Assembly: GCF_001886855.1 (NCBI RefSeq)
Contig: NZ_CP013197.1
Coordinates: 620,001-684,000 of the forward strand
DNA from: Spiroplasma citri
GTDB taxonomy: Bacteria; Bacillota_I; Bacilli_A; Mycoplasmatales; Mycoplasmataceae
Reading direction: 5' to 3'
DNA: 64,000 nucleotides
Each line of letters begins with the position of its first letter. Position 1 is the stretch's first letter. Shown here piece by piece: positions 21,509 to 32,918 of this stretch. The position numbers and the translations under genes were made by a program. The notes below the pieces were generated by a model. The model was given only the letters and a program-made list of their open reading frames with translations, was not told where the DNA came from and searched no databases.

Positions 21509-22690
21509 TTATAAAGATAAAAATTGATTTTGAGATTGATTTATTTTAAAAATATTAAATTCAACTTTTTCTTTATTTTTATTAATTTTAACTTCATTAA
21601 TTCTGCTATTAAGTCTTAACATTGAAGCAATTAACATATTATTAAATGTTTCTTTACAATATATTTTTGCACCTCGCCCCTTAACAGCCTTAATATAATG
21701 TGAAACATCACCTTCAACATTACAACCAATATTATATTCTAATGCTTGATTTTCAATACCATCTTTATTATTTTTAATTAATTCAATAGTTTCTAATAAA
21801 AATTTCTTTTTGCTGTCAATAACATAGGGTAAATGACAAATTAAAAAATCTAATAATGTTTCATAATTTCCAGTAAAAAAATATATACTTGCTAATTTAT
21901 AATTTAATCTATTAATTTTGTTTCTATTTCTATATGAAAATAAGTCTTTAAATCTTTTTACTAAATGAAATTTATCCAAACTATATGATACAGTGTTATT
22001 TTTATAGTTTGTTTTTATAGCTTTGTAAATTTTTTTAATTTGTTTTTCGCCATCACTTAATACTAATATTATAGTATTTTCATTAATATCATAAGTATCC
22101 ATTAGTTTAAAAATTTTGTCAATAAAATTATTAAAACTAGATTTTTTATTTTTAGTAACATTTTTATCCATTATTTGAAAAACACCTTTTTTCTTTTTAA
22201 TTACTTTTCTTGTTTTAGTTGATTTTTCTTCATCAATACCAATATGCATAGTTGAAAAAAATATTTTCTTTTCAATTCTTTTTTATTTTCTCGCATAGGA
22301 ACAAAAGCACCATCAATTTGAAGCACCATCAATTTGAATATATAAAACATTATTGGGAATTTTAATTTTATTGTTATTTTTGTTGCTAATATAGTCAACT
22401 TTTTCTAAATCAGCTTTTTTAAAAATATTAGATATTATTTTTTCACTGATATTAGCATTTTCTGTTGTGTGCATAATATCTTTATATCGTTTTCCATCAC
22501 CCATAAAAGAAATAAATTTATCTTTTAAATTTTTTTCAATTCTTTCATATTTTTTTAATCCTAATTCTTCATCTAAAGGATAACAATTTATATATTTTTT
22601 ATTTTTTTCATTATATTTAACATATCTTCGTCTTTTTATAGGAATATTTCCATATTCTGTTTTGAATGTTTTTGGTAATTTTGATACTAC
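21509..22690 (-). pseudogene. UPF0236/ISLre2-type transposase, left copy
   Basis: C-terminal part is intact: MHIGIDEEKSTKTRK, VLSDGEKQIKK, SYSLDKFHLVKR, and NIGCNVEGDVSHYIKAVKGR, features of the UPF0236 (Mbov_0401-like, ISLre2-type) family. It ends NQSQNQFLSL. The frame is shifted near 22260 and a 13-bp tandem duplication near 22310 breaks IQIDGA. The N-terminus is cut off at 22690 by the deletion. Not functional. Confidence 0.8.
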
Positions 22691-24144
22691 CTAATACCCA
22701 CGAAGATACTACTTTTGGAGATACAATTAACGTATGTAACTACTTATATGATAAATATGGTATTGATTTAGGACCCGACAATGAAAATGGCATTGTTTGA
22801 CCTAAAAATGTTAAAGAAGGTGGAGAAATTGTTTTTCCTAGTGGTGTTCGTATTGCTTTTGCTGGTTATGCAAATGGTAATAAAATTATGGGTAAAGTTG
22901 GTAAAGGTAGTGGTATTATAACAGCGTGAACTGATGAAATGATACATGCCGAAGAAAAAGAAATCTTAACTGATAAAGAATTAGATAAAAGATATAATAA
23001 TTTAAGAGTTTCAATGTTTCGTTCTAAAAGTTTAAAAGTATTTTATGAAAAATACACCGATGAAAATAATAATGAACAATATAATTTAGACAATCCTATT
23101 CCTATAAAAGAATTATCTTGGACATTTAAAGAATGAGATAATATAACAAAACAATATACAACAATAACAACATATTTTCATAAAACATATTCTAATCAAT
23201 TTACTTTTAATCCTTTTAATAAATACCACGTATTTTATGAAAAATTTGTAACCCCATATTTACCTTTAAATGAAAGAATTAAAAATATTTTAAAAGAACA
23301 TAACCAAATATACTCAGAAAATAAACAAGCATTTAACGGTTTAGGTGTTTTTAATTTACGATTAACAATGGGGGCTGTTTGAAGTAAAATACCTAATATC
23401 ACTAAAAAACTTGTTTTAACCAACAAAGAAGAACGACCAGACTTATTTGAACTTGAATATTACGGATTTGAATATAACGACAATGACCCCAGTATTTATG
23501 TTTTACGAAATTATCGTAAATATATTAAAGAATATAATTTAAAAGATTTTTATAATTCTAATACAAAACAGTATCAATTTGATAGTTATTCAATTGGTGT
23601 TGATTATGCTAATGGAAGCGAAGACCATACCGTATTTTTATTTAGTGGATATAAAATTAATGAAAATAACGAGTATGATAAATATTTAATTGAAGAAAAT
23701 GTTATTACACCAAAAAATGCAATGAATTTAAATGAATTAGTAGAGCATTACGGACAATGAATAATTAATACATTTGATAAATTTGATGGTTTTGAATATG
23801 CCACATTTCATTATGATATTAATACCCACGACTTTATGCAAAAATTACAAGAAGATATTTACCCTTATTTAGGTTACAAAATTAAAATGTTTAAAGCCAA
23901 AAAACATCAAACATCACTTAATAAAGAAGCGGGAATAATTAATCGTGTGACATGAATACGAAAAATGTTTGTTCAAGGCAAGATATATGGCGTATTAGAT
24001 AATTTCCCATTTTTAGATAAATGTATTAGTGAATTAAGATTTAGCCATACCAAAACAAATATACCAGATAGTAAAATGTACCACGACCCATATGATGCTT
24101 TGTTTTATAGTTCTTATCCATATCGCTTTAAAATGGGATTATAG
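22691..24144 (+). pseudogene. Phage terminase large subunit, 5'-truncated copy
   Basis: Open with TGA-Trp from the deletion point to TAG at 24142. It lacks the N-terminal ATP-binding segment seen in the right copy but retains ITAWTDEMIHAEEKE (the likely Walker B/catalytic region) and the nuclease half: IGVDYANGSEDHTVFLF, ATFHYDINTHDF, and YHDPYDALFYSS. These fit terminase large subunits that cut and pump phage DNA into heads. No other packaging or head genes are near. Confidence 0.7.
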
Positions 24145-24489
24145 GTAATAGATTTTTGGCCGAGCGGTTGACTTTCTTAAATTATTGTGATAAAATGACC
24201 TACAAGTTAAAAAATTTTTGAAGTTCTTTCAAACAAATTTGGGAACCTTTATAAAATTCTTCGCTTAACGCTTAGAATTTTTCCCAAGTACTTTGAAAAG
24301 CGCGGCAAAAGTTTTTTAAACTTTAAGTTATTTTTCACAAAATTCTAGAAAGTCTCCGCGAGGCCAGATTGACCCTCTGCATATAATAAATTAAATAACT
24401 TCCTTTCAAAAAAATTAAATAACGCTTTGTATATATACAAGTATGTTAAAACAATTATATAAAAAAGTTTAACGAAAGGAATTATTATA
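24145..24489 (+). other. Noncoding segment shared by both palindrome arms
   Basis: 345 bases without an ORF, conserved in the other arm (25965-26311). It contains short inverted repeats (AAAATTCTTCGC...TTAGAATTTT, AAAAGTTTTTTAAACTTT), unusually GC-rich patches (GGCCGAGCGG, CTCCGCGAGGCC) and, before the lipoprotein, AACGAAAGGA as RBS. Conservation suggests a promoter or element-specific control region. Confidence 0.4.
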
Positions 24490-25460
24490 ATGAAAAAGAT
24501 ATTAAGTATTTTAGGAACAATGACTCTAATTGGAACAAGTGCAACAAGTTTACCTGCTTGTAATACACCACAATATAACGAAGATGAATTACAACAACTA
24601 AAACAAGAAAACCAAATAAATACTGCTAACCAAGAAATTAAAAACAATTTAGAATGAATAGCACCCCAAGAAAAACCATTTAATAAGGTTGATAATAAAT
24701 ATTATTTTGTAATATGGTATGATGATATAAATAATAGTTGAAAAATTATTAAATTTTTAAATAATAATATATATAAAAAAATATATGAAGATAATAATTT
24801 TGTAATTCGTAAATCTTCAAAAGGTGATATTGGTGCTGGTATTGTTCTTAATAAAATAAAAGGCGGGCAAGAAACAGGATATAAAATTTGACCGGATAAT
24901 GATTATTTTAAGGGAGTTTATCTTTGAAATAATGATAGTAAACCAAATACACGGTTTATATCACCTAAAACAGGACAAATTACAGATTGAAATTTAAAAC
25001 AACAAAATAATATTAAAATCATTGATAAAATTAAAGTAACTGCTAAAAACAAAGATATTTCAGAAAATAAAATTTATCAATTAGAAGCAAATTATTTTAA
25101 TTGATTATCAATAACAAACGAAATAGAAACAAACAATATTCCTTCTTTAATTCCTGCTGAAATTAAATTGTCCGATGGAGAATATGGTAAGTATTTAACT
25201 AATTTAATTGTTTCTAATAACAAAATAGAAGATTATTTAAATTATTTTTCGCAATGATATAGATTATTTTATTCTAAGGAGGTTTGAATGAGTATTGTTA
25301 AAAAATTAGTTGTAGATAAGATAATATTAAAGTAACTTTTTATAGCCATCAAAAACTATTTAATTTAAATCAAATTGAAATATCTGGTATTTGAGGATAT
25401 GGAAACTATGATATTACAATTTATACAGAAAAAGAACAAATTAATATTAATAATTTTTAA
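24490..25460 (+). pseudogene. Lipoprotein in palindrome, left copy
   Basis: Signal peptide MKKILSILGTMTLIGTSATS with lipobox Cys in LPACNT. The body WIAPQEKPFNKVDNKYYFVI is nearly identical to the right copy for about 140 residues and then unique. The first frame closes at TAA 25333 after 281 codons; a one-base shift near 25319 extends it with NIKVTFYSHQKLFNLNQIE to TAA 25458. Whether 281 aa is the true product is open. Lipoproteins of this type are common in spiroplasmas near phage genes; function unknown. Confidence 0.55.
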
Positions 25461-25964
25461 TTATTCATTAACTTTTACATTACCATCAGTATCAATAATT
25501 AAATCAGGTTCTTTTGTATCTAAATTTCAACGATAAACTGATTTAAAATAATCATTATCCGGTCAAATTTTATATCCTGTTTCTTGCCCGCCTTTTATTT
25601 TATTAAGAACAATACCAGCACCAATATCACCTTTTGAAGATTTACGAATTACAAAATTATTATCTTCATATATTTTTTTATATATATTATTATTTAAAAA
25701 TTTAATAATTTTTCAACTATTATTTATATCATCATACCATATTACAAAATAATATTTATTATCAACCTTATTAAATGGTTTTTCTTGGGGTGCTATTCAT
25801 TCTAAATTGTTTTTAATTTCTTGGTTAGCAGTATTTATTTTGTTTTCTTCTTTTATTTTTGTTAATTCTTCTTCGCTATATTGTGGTGTATTACAAGCAG
25901 CTAAACTTGTTGCACTTGTTCCAATTAGAGTCATTGTTCCTAAAATACTTAATATCTTTTTCAT
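25461..25964 (-). CDS. Lipoprotein in palindrome, right copy
   Basis: 167 aa, intact. Same signal peptide as the left copy (MKKILSILGTMTLIGTSATS, lipobox LAACNT), a charged linker EEELTKIKEENKINTANQE, the shared domain WIAPQEKPFNKVDNKYYFVI, and a short C-terminus SVYRWNLDTKEPDLIIDTDG. RBS AAAGGAA on the minus strand. It converges on the left copy with stop codons adjacent, at the centre of the palindrome. Confidence 0.7.
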
Positions 25965-26311
25965 TATAATAATTCCTTTCGTTAAACTTTTTTATATAAT
26001 TGTTTTAACATACTTGTATATATATACAAAGCGTTATTTAATTTTTTTGAAAGGAAGTTATTTAATTTATTATATGCAGAGGGTCAATCTGGCCTCGCGG
26101 AGACTTTCTAGAATTTTGTGAAAAATAACTTAAAGTTTAAAAAACTTTTGCCGCGCTTTTCAAAGTACTTGGGAAAAATTCTAAGCGTTAAGCGAAGAAT
26201 TTTATAAAGGTTCCCAAATTTGTTTGAAAGAACTTCAAAAATTTTTTAACTTGTAGGTCATTTTATCACAATAATTTAAGAAAGTCAACCGCTCGGCCAA
26301 AAATCTATTAC

Positions 26312-27988
26312 CTATAATCCCATTTTAAAGCGATATGGATAAGAACTATAAAACAAAGCATCATATGGGTCGTGGTACATTTTACTATCTGGTATATTTG
26401 TTTTGGTATGGCTAAATCTTAATTCACTAATACATTTATCTAAAAATGGGAAATTATCTAATACGCCATATATCTTGCCTTGAACAAACATTTTTCGTAT
26501 TCATGTCACACGATTAATTATTCCCGCTTCTTTATTAAGTGATGTTTGATTTTTTTTGGCTTTAAACATTTTAATTTTGTAACCTAAATAAGGGTAAATA
26601 TCTTCTTGTAATTTTTGCATAAAGTCGTGGGTATTAATATCATAATGAAATGTGGCATATTCAAAACCATCAAATTTATCAAATGTATTAATTATTCATT
26701 GTCCGTAATGCTCTACTAATTCATTTAAATTCATTGCATTTTTTGGTGTAATAACATTTTCTTCAATTAAATATTTATCATACTCGTTATTTTCATTAAT
26801 TTTATATCCACTAAATAAAAATACGGTATGGTCTTCGCTTCCATTAGCATAATCAACACCAATTGAATAACTATCAAATTGATACTGTTTTGTATTAGAA
26901 TTATAAAAATCTTTTAAATTATATTCTTTAATATATTTACGATAATTTCGTAAAACATAAATACTGGGGTCATTGTCGTTATATTCAAATCCGTAGTATT
27001 CAAGTTCAAATAAATCTGGTCGTTCTTCTTTGTTGGTTAAAACAAGTTTTTTATTAATATTAGGTATTTTATTTCAAACAGCCCCCATTGTTAATTGTAA
27101 ATTAAAAACACCTAAACCATTAAATGCTTGTTTATTTTCTGAGTATATTTGGTTATGTTATTTTAAAATAGTTTTAATTCTTTCATTTAAGGGTAAATAC
27201 GGTGTTACAAATTTTTCATAAAATACGTGGTATTTATCAAAAGGATTAAAAGTAAATTGATTAGAATATGTTTTATGAAAATATGTTGTTATTGTTGTGT
27301 ATTGTTTTGTTATACTATTTCATTCTTTAAATGCCCAAGATAATTCTTTTATAGGAATAGGATTGTCTAAATTATATTGTTCATTATTATTTTCATCGGT
27401 GTATTTTTCGTAAGACACTTTTAAACTTTTAGAACGAAACATTGAAACTCTTAAATTATTATATCTTTTATCTAATATAATGCCGCTAACTTTACCAACT
27501 TTACCCATAATTTTATTACCATTAGCATAACCAGCAAAAGCAATACGAACACCACTAGGAAAAACAATTTCTCCACCTTCTTTAACACTTTTAGGCCAAA
27601 CAATACCATTATCATTATCTGGTCCTAAATCAATGTTATATTTATCATATAAATAATTACATACGTTAATTGTATCTCCAAAAGTAGTATCTTCGTGGGT
27701 ATTAGCATATCTTCGTAAAATATTAGATGAAGCATCAGTAAAATTACAAGCATAAAATAATTTTTCTGCCATATGATTTCATGTTTTATTAGTACCACGA
27801 CCAGCAGAAACAAACTTAAAAAAACTTGGTGAAGTAAAATAACGGGCATAACTATCCCCGACAAAGTCTTTAAATACTTCTCAGTCAAAACCAAAATTAT
27901 AGTCACTAAAATTTAAGTCATATTTTTTATTTAAATGTTCATAACTAGTAATTCGTTTTTTATTATTAATTTTAGTAAAGTCTTGCAT
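26312..27988 (-). pseudogene. Phage terminase large subunit, right copy
   Basis: Starts MQDFTKINNKKRITSYEHL and has the P-loop-like segment FVSAGRGTNKTWN (about residues 61-73), which fits the terminase ATPase motif. Compared with the left copy it lacks 20 codons (TAWTDEMIHAEEKEILTDKE) including the putative Walker B, and has a TAA in place of Glu near 27162. The nuclease half is otherwise conserved to the TAG at 26312. Thus each arm has a differently broken copy and neither is complete. Confidence 0.75.
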
Positions 27989-28103
27989 TTTTTAGATATC
28001 CTCGCTTTCAAATTATGATAAAATAATAAAACTTATCAAATATCAAATTAAGTATTATTAATATCATATTAAAAATATTTTTTAAAGATAGGGAAATAAT
28101 AAG

Positions 28104-29415
28104 ATGGAGTTAAAACAAAATTTGTTAGGAAATTATAAAGAAAATAAAACAATCGAGACACAAAATGAAGTTAAAAATTTATTAATTAATAGAGATAATG
28201 AGATATTTGAATTATATCAACAAGGACAAATATTACAAGGATATAAGGTAGTATCAAAATTACCAAAAACAATTAAAACAGAATATGGAAATATTCCTAT
28301 AAAAAGACGAAGATATGTTAAATATGATGAAAAAAATAAAAAATATATAAATCGTTATCCTTTAGATGAAGAATTAGGATTAAAAAAATATGAAAGAATT
28401 GAAAAAAATTTAAAAGATAAATATATTTCTTTTATGGGTGATGGAAAGCGATATAAAGATATTATGCACACAACAGAAAATGCTAATATCAGTGAAAAAA
28501 TAATATCTAATATTTTTAAAAAAGCTGATTTAGAAAAAGTTGACTATATTAGCAACAAAAATAACAATAAAATTAAAATTCCCAATAATGTTTTATATAT
28601 TCAAATTGATGGTGCTTTTGTTCCTATGCGAGAAAATAAAAAAAGAATTGAAAAGAAAATATTTTTTTTCAACTATGCATATTGGTATTGATGGCGAAAA
28701 ATCAACTGAAACAAGAAAAGTAATTAAAAAGAAAAAAGGTGTTTTTCAAATAATGGATAAAAATACTAATAAAAATGAAAAATCTAGTTTTAATAATTTT
28801 ATTGACAAAATTTTTAAACTAATGGATACTTATGATATTAATTAAAATAGTATAATATTAGTATTAAGTGATGGCGAAAAACAAATTAAAAAAATTTACA
28901 AAGCTATAAAAACAAAATATAAAAATAATACTGTATCATATAGTTTGGATAAATTTCATTTAGTAAAAAGATTTAAAGGCTTATTTTCATATAGAAATAG
29001 AAACAAAATTCATAGATTAAAATATAAATTAGCAAAAATATATTTTTTTACTGGAAATTATGAAGCATTATTAGATTTTTTAATTTGTCATTTACCCTAT
29101 GTTATTGACAGCAAAAAGAAATTTTTATTAGAAACTATTGAATTAATTAAAAATAATAAAGATGGGATTGAAAACCAAGCATTAGAATATAATATTGGCT
29201 GTCATGTTGAAGGTGATGTATCGCATTATATTAAGGCTGTCAAGGGGCGAGGTGCAAAAATATATTGTAAAGAAACATTTAATAATATGTTAATTGCTTC
29301 AATGTTAAGACTTAATAGCAGAATTAATGAAGTTAAAATTAATAAAAATAAAGAAAAAATTGAATTTAATATTTTTAAATTAAATCAATCTCAAAAGCAA
29401 TTTTTATCTTTATAA
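28104..29415 (+). pseudogene. UPF0236/ISLre2-type transposase, right copy
   Basis: Complete in extent: MELKQNLLGNYKENKTIE, KRRRYVKYDEKNKKYINRYP, YIQIDGAFVPMRENKK, then a frameshift in the T run at ~28665 to MHIGIDGEKSTETRK, an in-frame TAA at 28843 (TYDIN-stop where the left copy has NEN), then VLSDGEKQIKK, NIGCHVEGDVSHYIKAVKGR and the end KQFLSL. RBS AGGGAA. UPF0236 proteins are transposase-like and common in mollicute elements. Inactive as written. Confidence 0.8.
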
Positions 29416-29889
29416 ATAAAAAACTTTTTAAAATTAGTAATAACTTTAAAAAGTACTTTTTAGTGTGTCAAAATTCATAATTTTATAAAATTATTTATTC
29501 AATTAAAAATATAATTTTTAAAAAAGTTGAATTTTTTATAAATTTTGTTATCATTTATTCATAAGCGAGACATAATTTGTTTCTAATTACTTAATTTTAT
29601 TAAAAACCTCAAAATAATATATACTACCTAATAATGTAATAAATGATAAACTCCGACAGTGTTTAAATTGAATAAGTTCAAAAGAAATGTTTTTGCAGAA
29701 TATATAAACAATAAATATTTAAAAATGTATATTAAATTATAAAATATGTCATTAAAATAATAAAATATGTATTTATTAATTAAAATTAATAAATTATTTT
29801 TTAGTTTGTTTAAATATTGATAAAATAATTAATTTTTTTAAATTTATGGTTGATTTTTGTAATTTTTATTATATTATTTAATTAACAAA

Positions 29890-30010
29890 GATTTGTTGCA
29901 CTTCATTTTACATAATTCATTTTTATAAAATATGTTATTATTTAATTAATAGATTTGTTGCATTTGCATTTACAATTTACAAAATAATATATTATTATTT
30001 GTAATTACAC
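29890..30010. repeat. Imperfect tandem repeat upstream of a lipoprotein
   Basis: Two ~62-base units both starting GATTTGTTGCA (29890 and 29952) and ending in AT-rich TTATTATTTAATT-like sequence. The region 29652-30051 is otherwise very AT-rich with no gene. The repeat may duplicate a promoter. Confidence 0.4.
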
Positions 30011-30051
30011 AATACCAAACGTGAAATTCTTGGTAAAGGAGATAAATAGGA

Positions 30052-31068
30052 ATGAAAAAATTGTTCAGTGTCTTTGCTGCAATTAGCATCTTAGCTGCTC
30101 CGGTAACATACATAATTGGATGTAATCCAATCCCTGATTTACCTTATATTTCAGATAATCAAATTTCAGAAAATACTAAAAAAACTATTAATAAGCTTGT
30201 TTTGGGTGAAAATAGTAAGGTTGCTACATTATTCGATTATAATCTTGATACATGAGTAAAACCAACCTTTTTTCCAAAAGAAAATATTATGAATATTAAT
30301 ATTGAGAACAAAGATATTTTAAAACAAATGCAACGAACTATGTCGCAATTACAAAAAATTCATAGCGAAGAAAATTTATCAAAAGATAGTTTAGAATATA
30401 TGAAAAAAAGTTTACTATCATCAAAAGATTTAAGAAGTCAGCCTTGACCAACCGTTGTTGAGAAATATAATTGATATTTAGATCAAAAAAGTAAAAATAA
30501 AACAGTAACGGATTTAGAAACTTTAGTATCTTATTATGATAATCCAATTTCAGAAAAATCAGATTTATATAACAAAAAACGTTGATTATATGTTGACCAA
30601 CTTCGCAGCGAAAATGTAAAAGATTGATTTAAAGATGCGCATTCATGAACCTTAAATCCTAATAGTAAGAATTATGATGAGGAGACAAAATTTGATCAAG
30701 GAATTTTTTATCATGTTTTACTTAATGCTTACTTACAAAAAGTGCAAACAAATTATGATGTTCAATTAAAAAATATTTGAAAGGAATATAGCACTGAAGA
30801 TGATAAGGAAAATATTCAAAATATTATTAGTCCTGATATTGCAGGAATTACTTTAACTTTTACGGTCTGAGATCCTGAAAAATGAACTAAACATTTTGTT
30901 GATGCACATCCTGTTGTTAATAGTAATGAGAATCTTTTTGAAAATTTACCAATTTTACCAATTGAACAAAAAATTGGAGTTAAATTAGTTGTTGCAAATA
31001 TTTATGGAACAGTTTCTAGTTATTTAATTGGAAGTTTTGTAATTTCTAATTTATTAGGAATTGAATAA
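30052..31068 (+). CDS. Lipoprotein of unknown function
   Basis: 338 aa, frame intact with TGA-Trp. RBS AAAGGAGA. Signal peptide MKKLFSVFAAISILAAPVTY and lipobox IIGCNP (Cys near residue 24). The mature part is polar and Trp-rich with no motif I recognise, ending in a hydrophobic stretch KLVVANIYGTVSSYLIGSFVISNLLG. It directly precedes the decayed miaA unit, where the duplicated segment begins one base after its stop. Confidence 0.75.
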
Positions 31069-31118
31069 ACTAGATTTGTTATTTTTGCTAAAAAGAAATA
31101 AAATGTGATAAAATGTAA

Positions 31119-31279
31119 TCGTCCGCAAGGACATTTTTCTATGTTTATTATAACGTTAAGGTGTGTTTGGGGTTATTAACCGCTATATAAATCAGTAACT
31201 CTATACCCAAGCACTTAAAGCGGTTCAGGGTTATCTTAAAAATAAATGAAAGGCTAACAGTTGAATGTTAGTTTTTTAA
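31119..31279 (+). ncRNA. Structured RNA upstream of miaA, copy 1
   Basis: Promoter-like GATAAAAT at 31107-31114, then a GNRA-capped hairpin GTCC-GCAA-GGAC (31121-31132), a hairpin around TGTTTATTATAACG, and two long helices: GTGTTTGGG (31163-31171) with CCCAAGCAC (31206-31214), and AACCGCT (31178-31184) with AGCGGTT (31219-31225). Their order is interleaved, so they form a pseudoknot or exclude each other. It ends with a terminator hairpin CTAACA/TGTTAG and six T. miaA has its own promoter-like TTGAAA...TAAAAT after the terminator. It may be a small RNA gene or an attenuated leader. I do not recognise it as tmRNA, SRP or a known riboswitch. Confidence 0.55.
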
Positions 31280-31333
31280 TTTGAAAAAAATAAATTATCC
31301 GATAAAATTTATAAAGAGATGAGTGAGGTTTTG

Positions 31334-32271
31334 ATGGTAGCGAAAAAAAGTTATTTTAATTGTTGTACCAACAGGAAGTGGTAAAACTGCTTTATCAATT
31401 AAAATCGCTCAGCGTTTTAATGGCGAATGTATTAATGCTGATGCAACCTAAATTTTTAATGGGTTAAATCTTGCAACAAATAAAGTAACACCATCTGAAC
31501 AAGCTGGAATTCCATACCATTTATTATCAACAATTGATTTAAATGATAATTATTCCATTAAGATGTACCAACAGCAGGGACGAAAAATATTAGCCCAATT
31601 ATGAAGTAAAAATAAAATTCCAATTGTTGTTGTTGGTAGTGGGTTATATATTAATGCACTATTAAAGAATTACCAATTTTCTGATCAGGGTTGTGATTTA
31701 TTAAAAACAAAGGAATATGAACATGTCTCAAATTATGCTTTATGAGAAAAATTAGCAACAAATTGATTCACAAGAGAGTACTAAAATTCATCCTAATAAC
31801 CGAAAACGAGTTTGGCGGGCATTAGAATATTATTTACAAACAGGAATATTAAAATCAAGTAATGATCATCACCGAAATGAATGATATATTGAACCATATA
31901 TTATTGGGTTATTACCAGATAAAGCAGAACTGCATCAATATTTATTTGATCGGGTGTTACGGTTAACAGAGCAAGGTTTATTTGCTGAAGTTGAAGCAGC
32001 ATATAAATATTGTAATTATGATTTAACAAAGCAAAGTATGAAAATTATTGGTTGTTCAGAAATTATTCGTTATTTAAAAGGTGAGCTTTCATATGAAGCA
32101 ACATTAGCAGCAATGGTTCAAGCTAATAAAGTTTATGCTAAAAAACAAATCACATGGTTTAAACACCAATTAACAAATGTGCATTGATATTCATTTTCCT
32201 ATTCACAGTTTGATAATCTTTGCCAGAAAATTATTGTTGAATTAAAAAATAGTAACTATTTAAAATTATAA
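31334..32271 (+). pseudogene. miaA: miaA, decayed copy
   Basis: Same gene as 42540-43475. It has an extra A in an A run at 31342-31349 (shifting the frame right after the start), TAA for CAA at 31449, and an insertion near 31757 (ACAAATTGATTC for ACAATTGATC). The C-terminal part is nearly unchanged ([20 protein letters not shown]). It cannot encode the enzyme. Confidence 0.95.
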
Positions 32272-32289
32272 TTTATTTTTAAAAACATT

Positions 32290-32329
32290 CCTTAAAAAAC
32301 AATATTAATTGTTTTTTTCTTTTTTAAGG
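32290..32329 (+). terminator. Terminator after miaA copy 1
   Basis: CCTTAAAAAA pairs with TTTTTTAAGG around AACAATATTAATTGTT sequence; same as after copy 2. Confidence 0.75.
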
Positions 32330-32487
32330 ATTAAATAACTCCTAAAATATTTAAATTTTGTTATAATGTAATGTGTCCAAATATAAAAACTATTTAAGAA
32401 TTAAAGAAAAAAATTTAAAGTAAGTTTCTTTACTTATCAAAATAAATTTATATAACTTAATTAATAAATTTTTTAAATATAAGGAGG

Positions 32488-32703
32488 ATTAGTGCAAAAA
32501 ATTATTATAAGATACTAAAAGTATCTTCTACTACTAATTTTGAAAAAATAAAAAATACAGAAACTAAATTTTATGAAATTCCATTAGCATATAACATTTT
32601 ATCAAATCCAACCAAAAGAAAAGAATATGATAAAAATAACTTTTTATCTCCTGTTGATGCTTCACCATTTACTGATTTTACAATTTTTAATAATAAGTTA
32701 TAA
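32488..32703 (+). pseudogene. J-domain protein relic
   Basis: AKNYYKILKVSSTTNFEKIK and LAYNILSNPTKRKEYDKNNF match the first and last helices of a DnaJ J-domain, but the central part with the HPD motif is missing and there is no normal start codon in this frame (an RBS-like AAGGAGG precedes it). Frame ends TAA 32701. It is a truncated DnaJ-like gene that cannot stimulate DnaK. The remaining bases up to 32918 hold only short broken coding-like pieces. Confidence 0.55.
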
Positions 32704-32918
32704 AAAATTAGAGATTATTAAGTTAAGAAACGCAAAGATAACATTTTAGGTTTAAATTATTTTGTTCAAAATGTTAATGAGTTCAGATGGTATGAAATTT
32801 CAAAAACAATTGTTCTGTTGGTTTTAACAGTGTTGAACAGGGGAGGGTGTCAAATTAATTCTTAAATAGTTTATTAAGTGCACTGAATGATGATGATACA
32901 ACGAGAAAAGGGTATATA

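Larger units (their letters stand above)
21271..24930. repeat. Left arm of an 8.4-kb inverted repeat
   Basis: The sequence from 21271 inward is repeated in reverse complement at 25530-29651, with near-identity over most of its length. The left arm lacks about 530 bp that the right arm keeps (27717-28247): GATACTAC joins directly to CTAATACCC near 22690. The arm carries a transposase, a terminase and the start of a lipoprotein. Confidence 0.9.
25530..29651. repeat. Right arm of an 8.4-kb inverted repeat
   Basis: Reverse complement of 21271-24930. Outer ends match as CTACC-AATAAT...GATAAA. It retains the ~530 bp missing from the left arm but has lost 60 bp inside the terminase gene. The unique spacer between the arms is about 24931-25529. 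Confidence 0.9.
31069..32351. repeat. Duplicated segment carrying the RNA leader and miaA, copy 1
   Basis: About 1.28 kb, from ACTAGATTTG to CCTAAAATATT, almost identical to 42275-43555 in the same orientation. This copy has accumulated indels and stops in miaA. Confidence 0.95.

Noticed and set aside
24345-24647. Minus-strand hydrophobic ORF (and its mirror at 25807-26121)
   Set aside because: It is the antisense of the lipoprotein signal peptide region, repeated because of the palindrome.
29633-30051. CRISPR-like repeat upstream of the lipoprotein
   Set aside because: Only two imperfect 62-base units, no conserved short repeat with unique spacers, and no cas gene in the window.
31119-31279. 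Identification of the RNA before miaA as tmRNA, SRP RNA or 6S RNA
   Set aside because: No tRNA-like ends or tag reading frame, no GGAA SRP loop with its flanking internal loop, and length and pairing do not fit 6S. Left unnamed.
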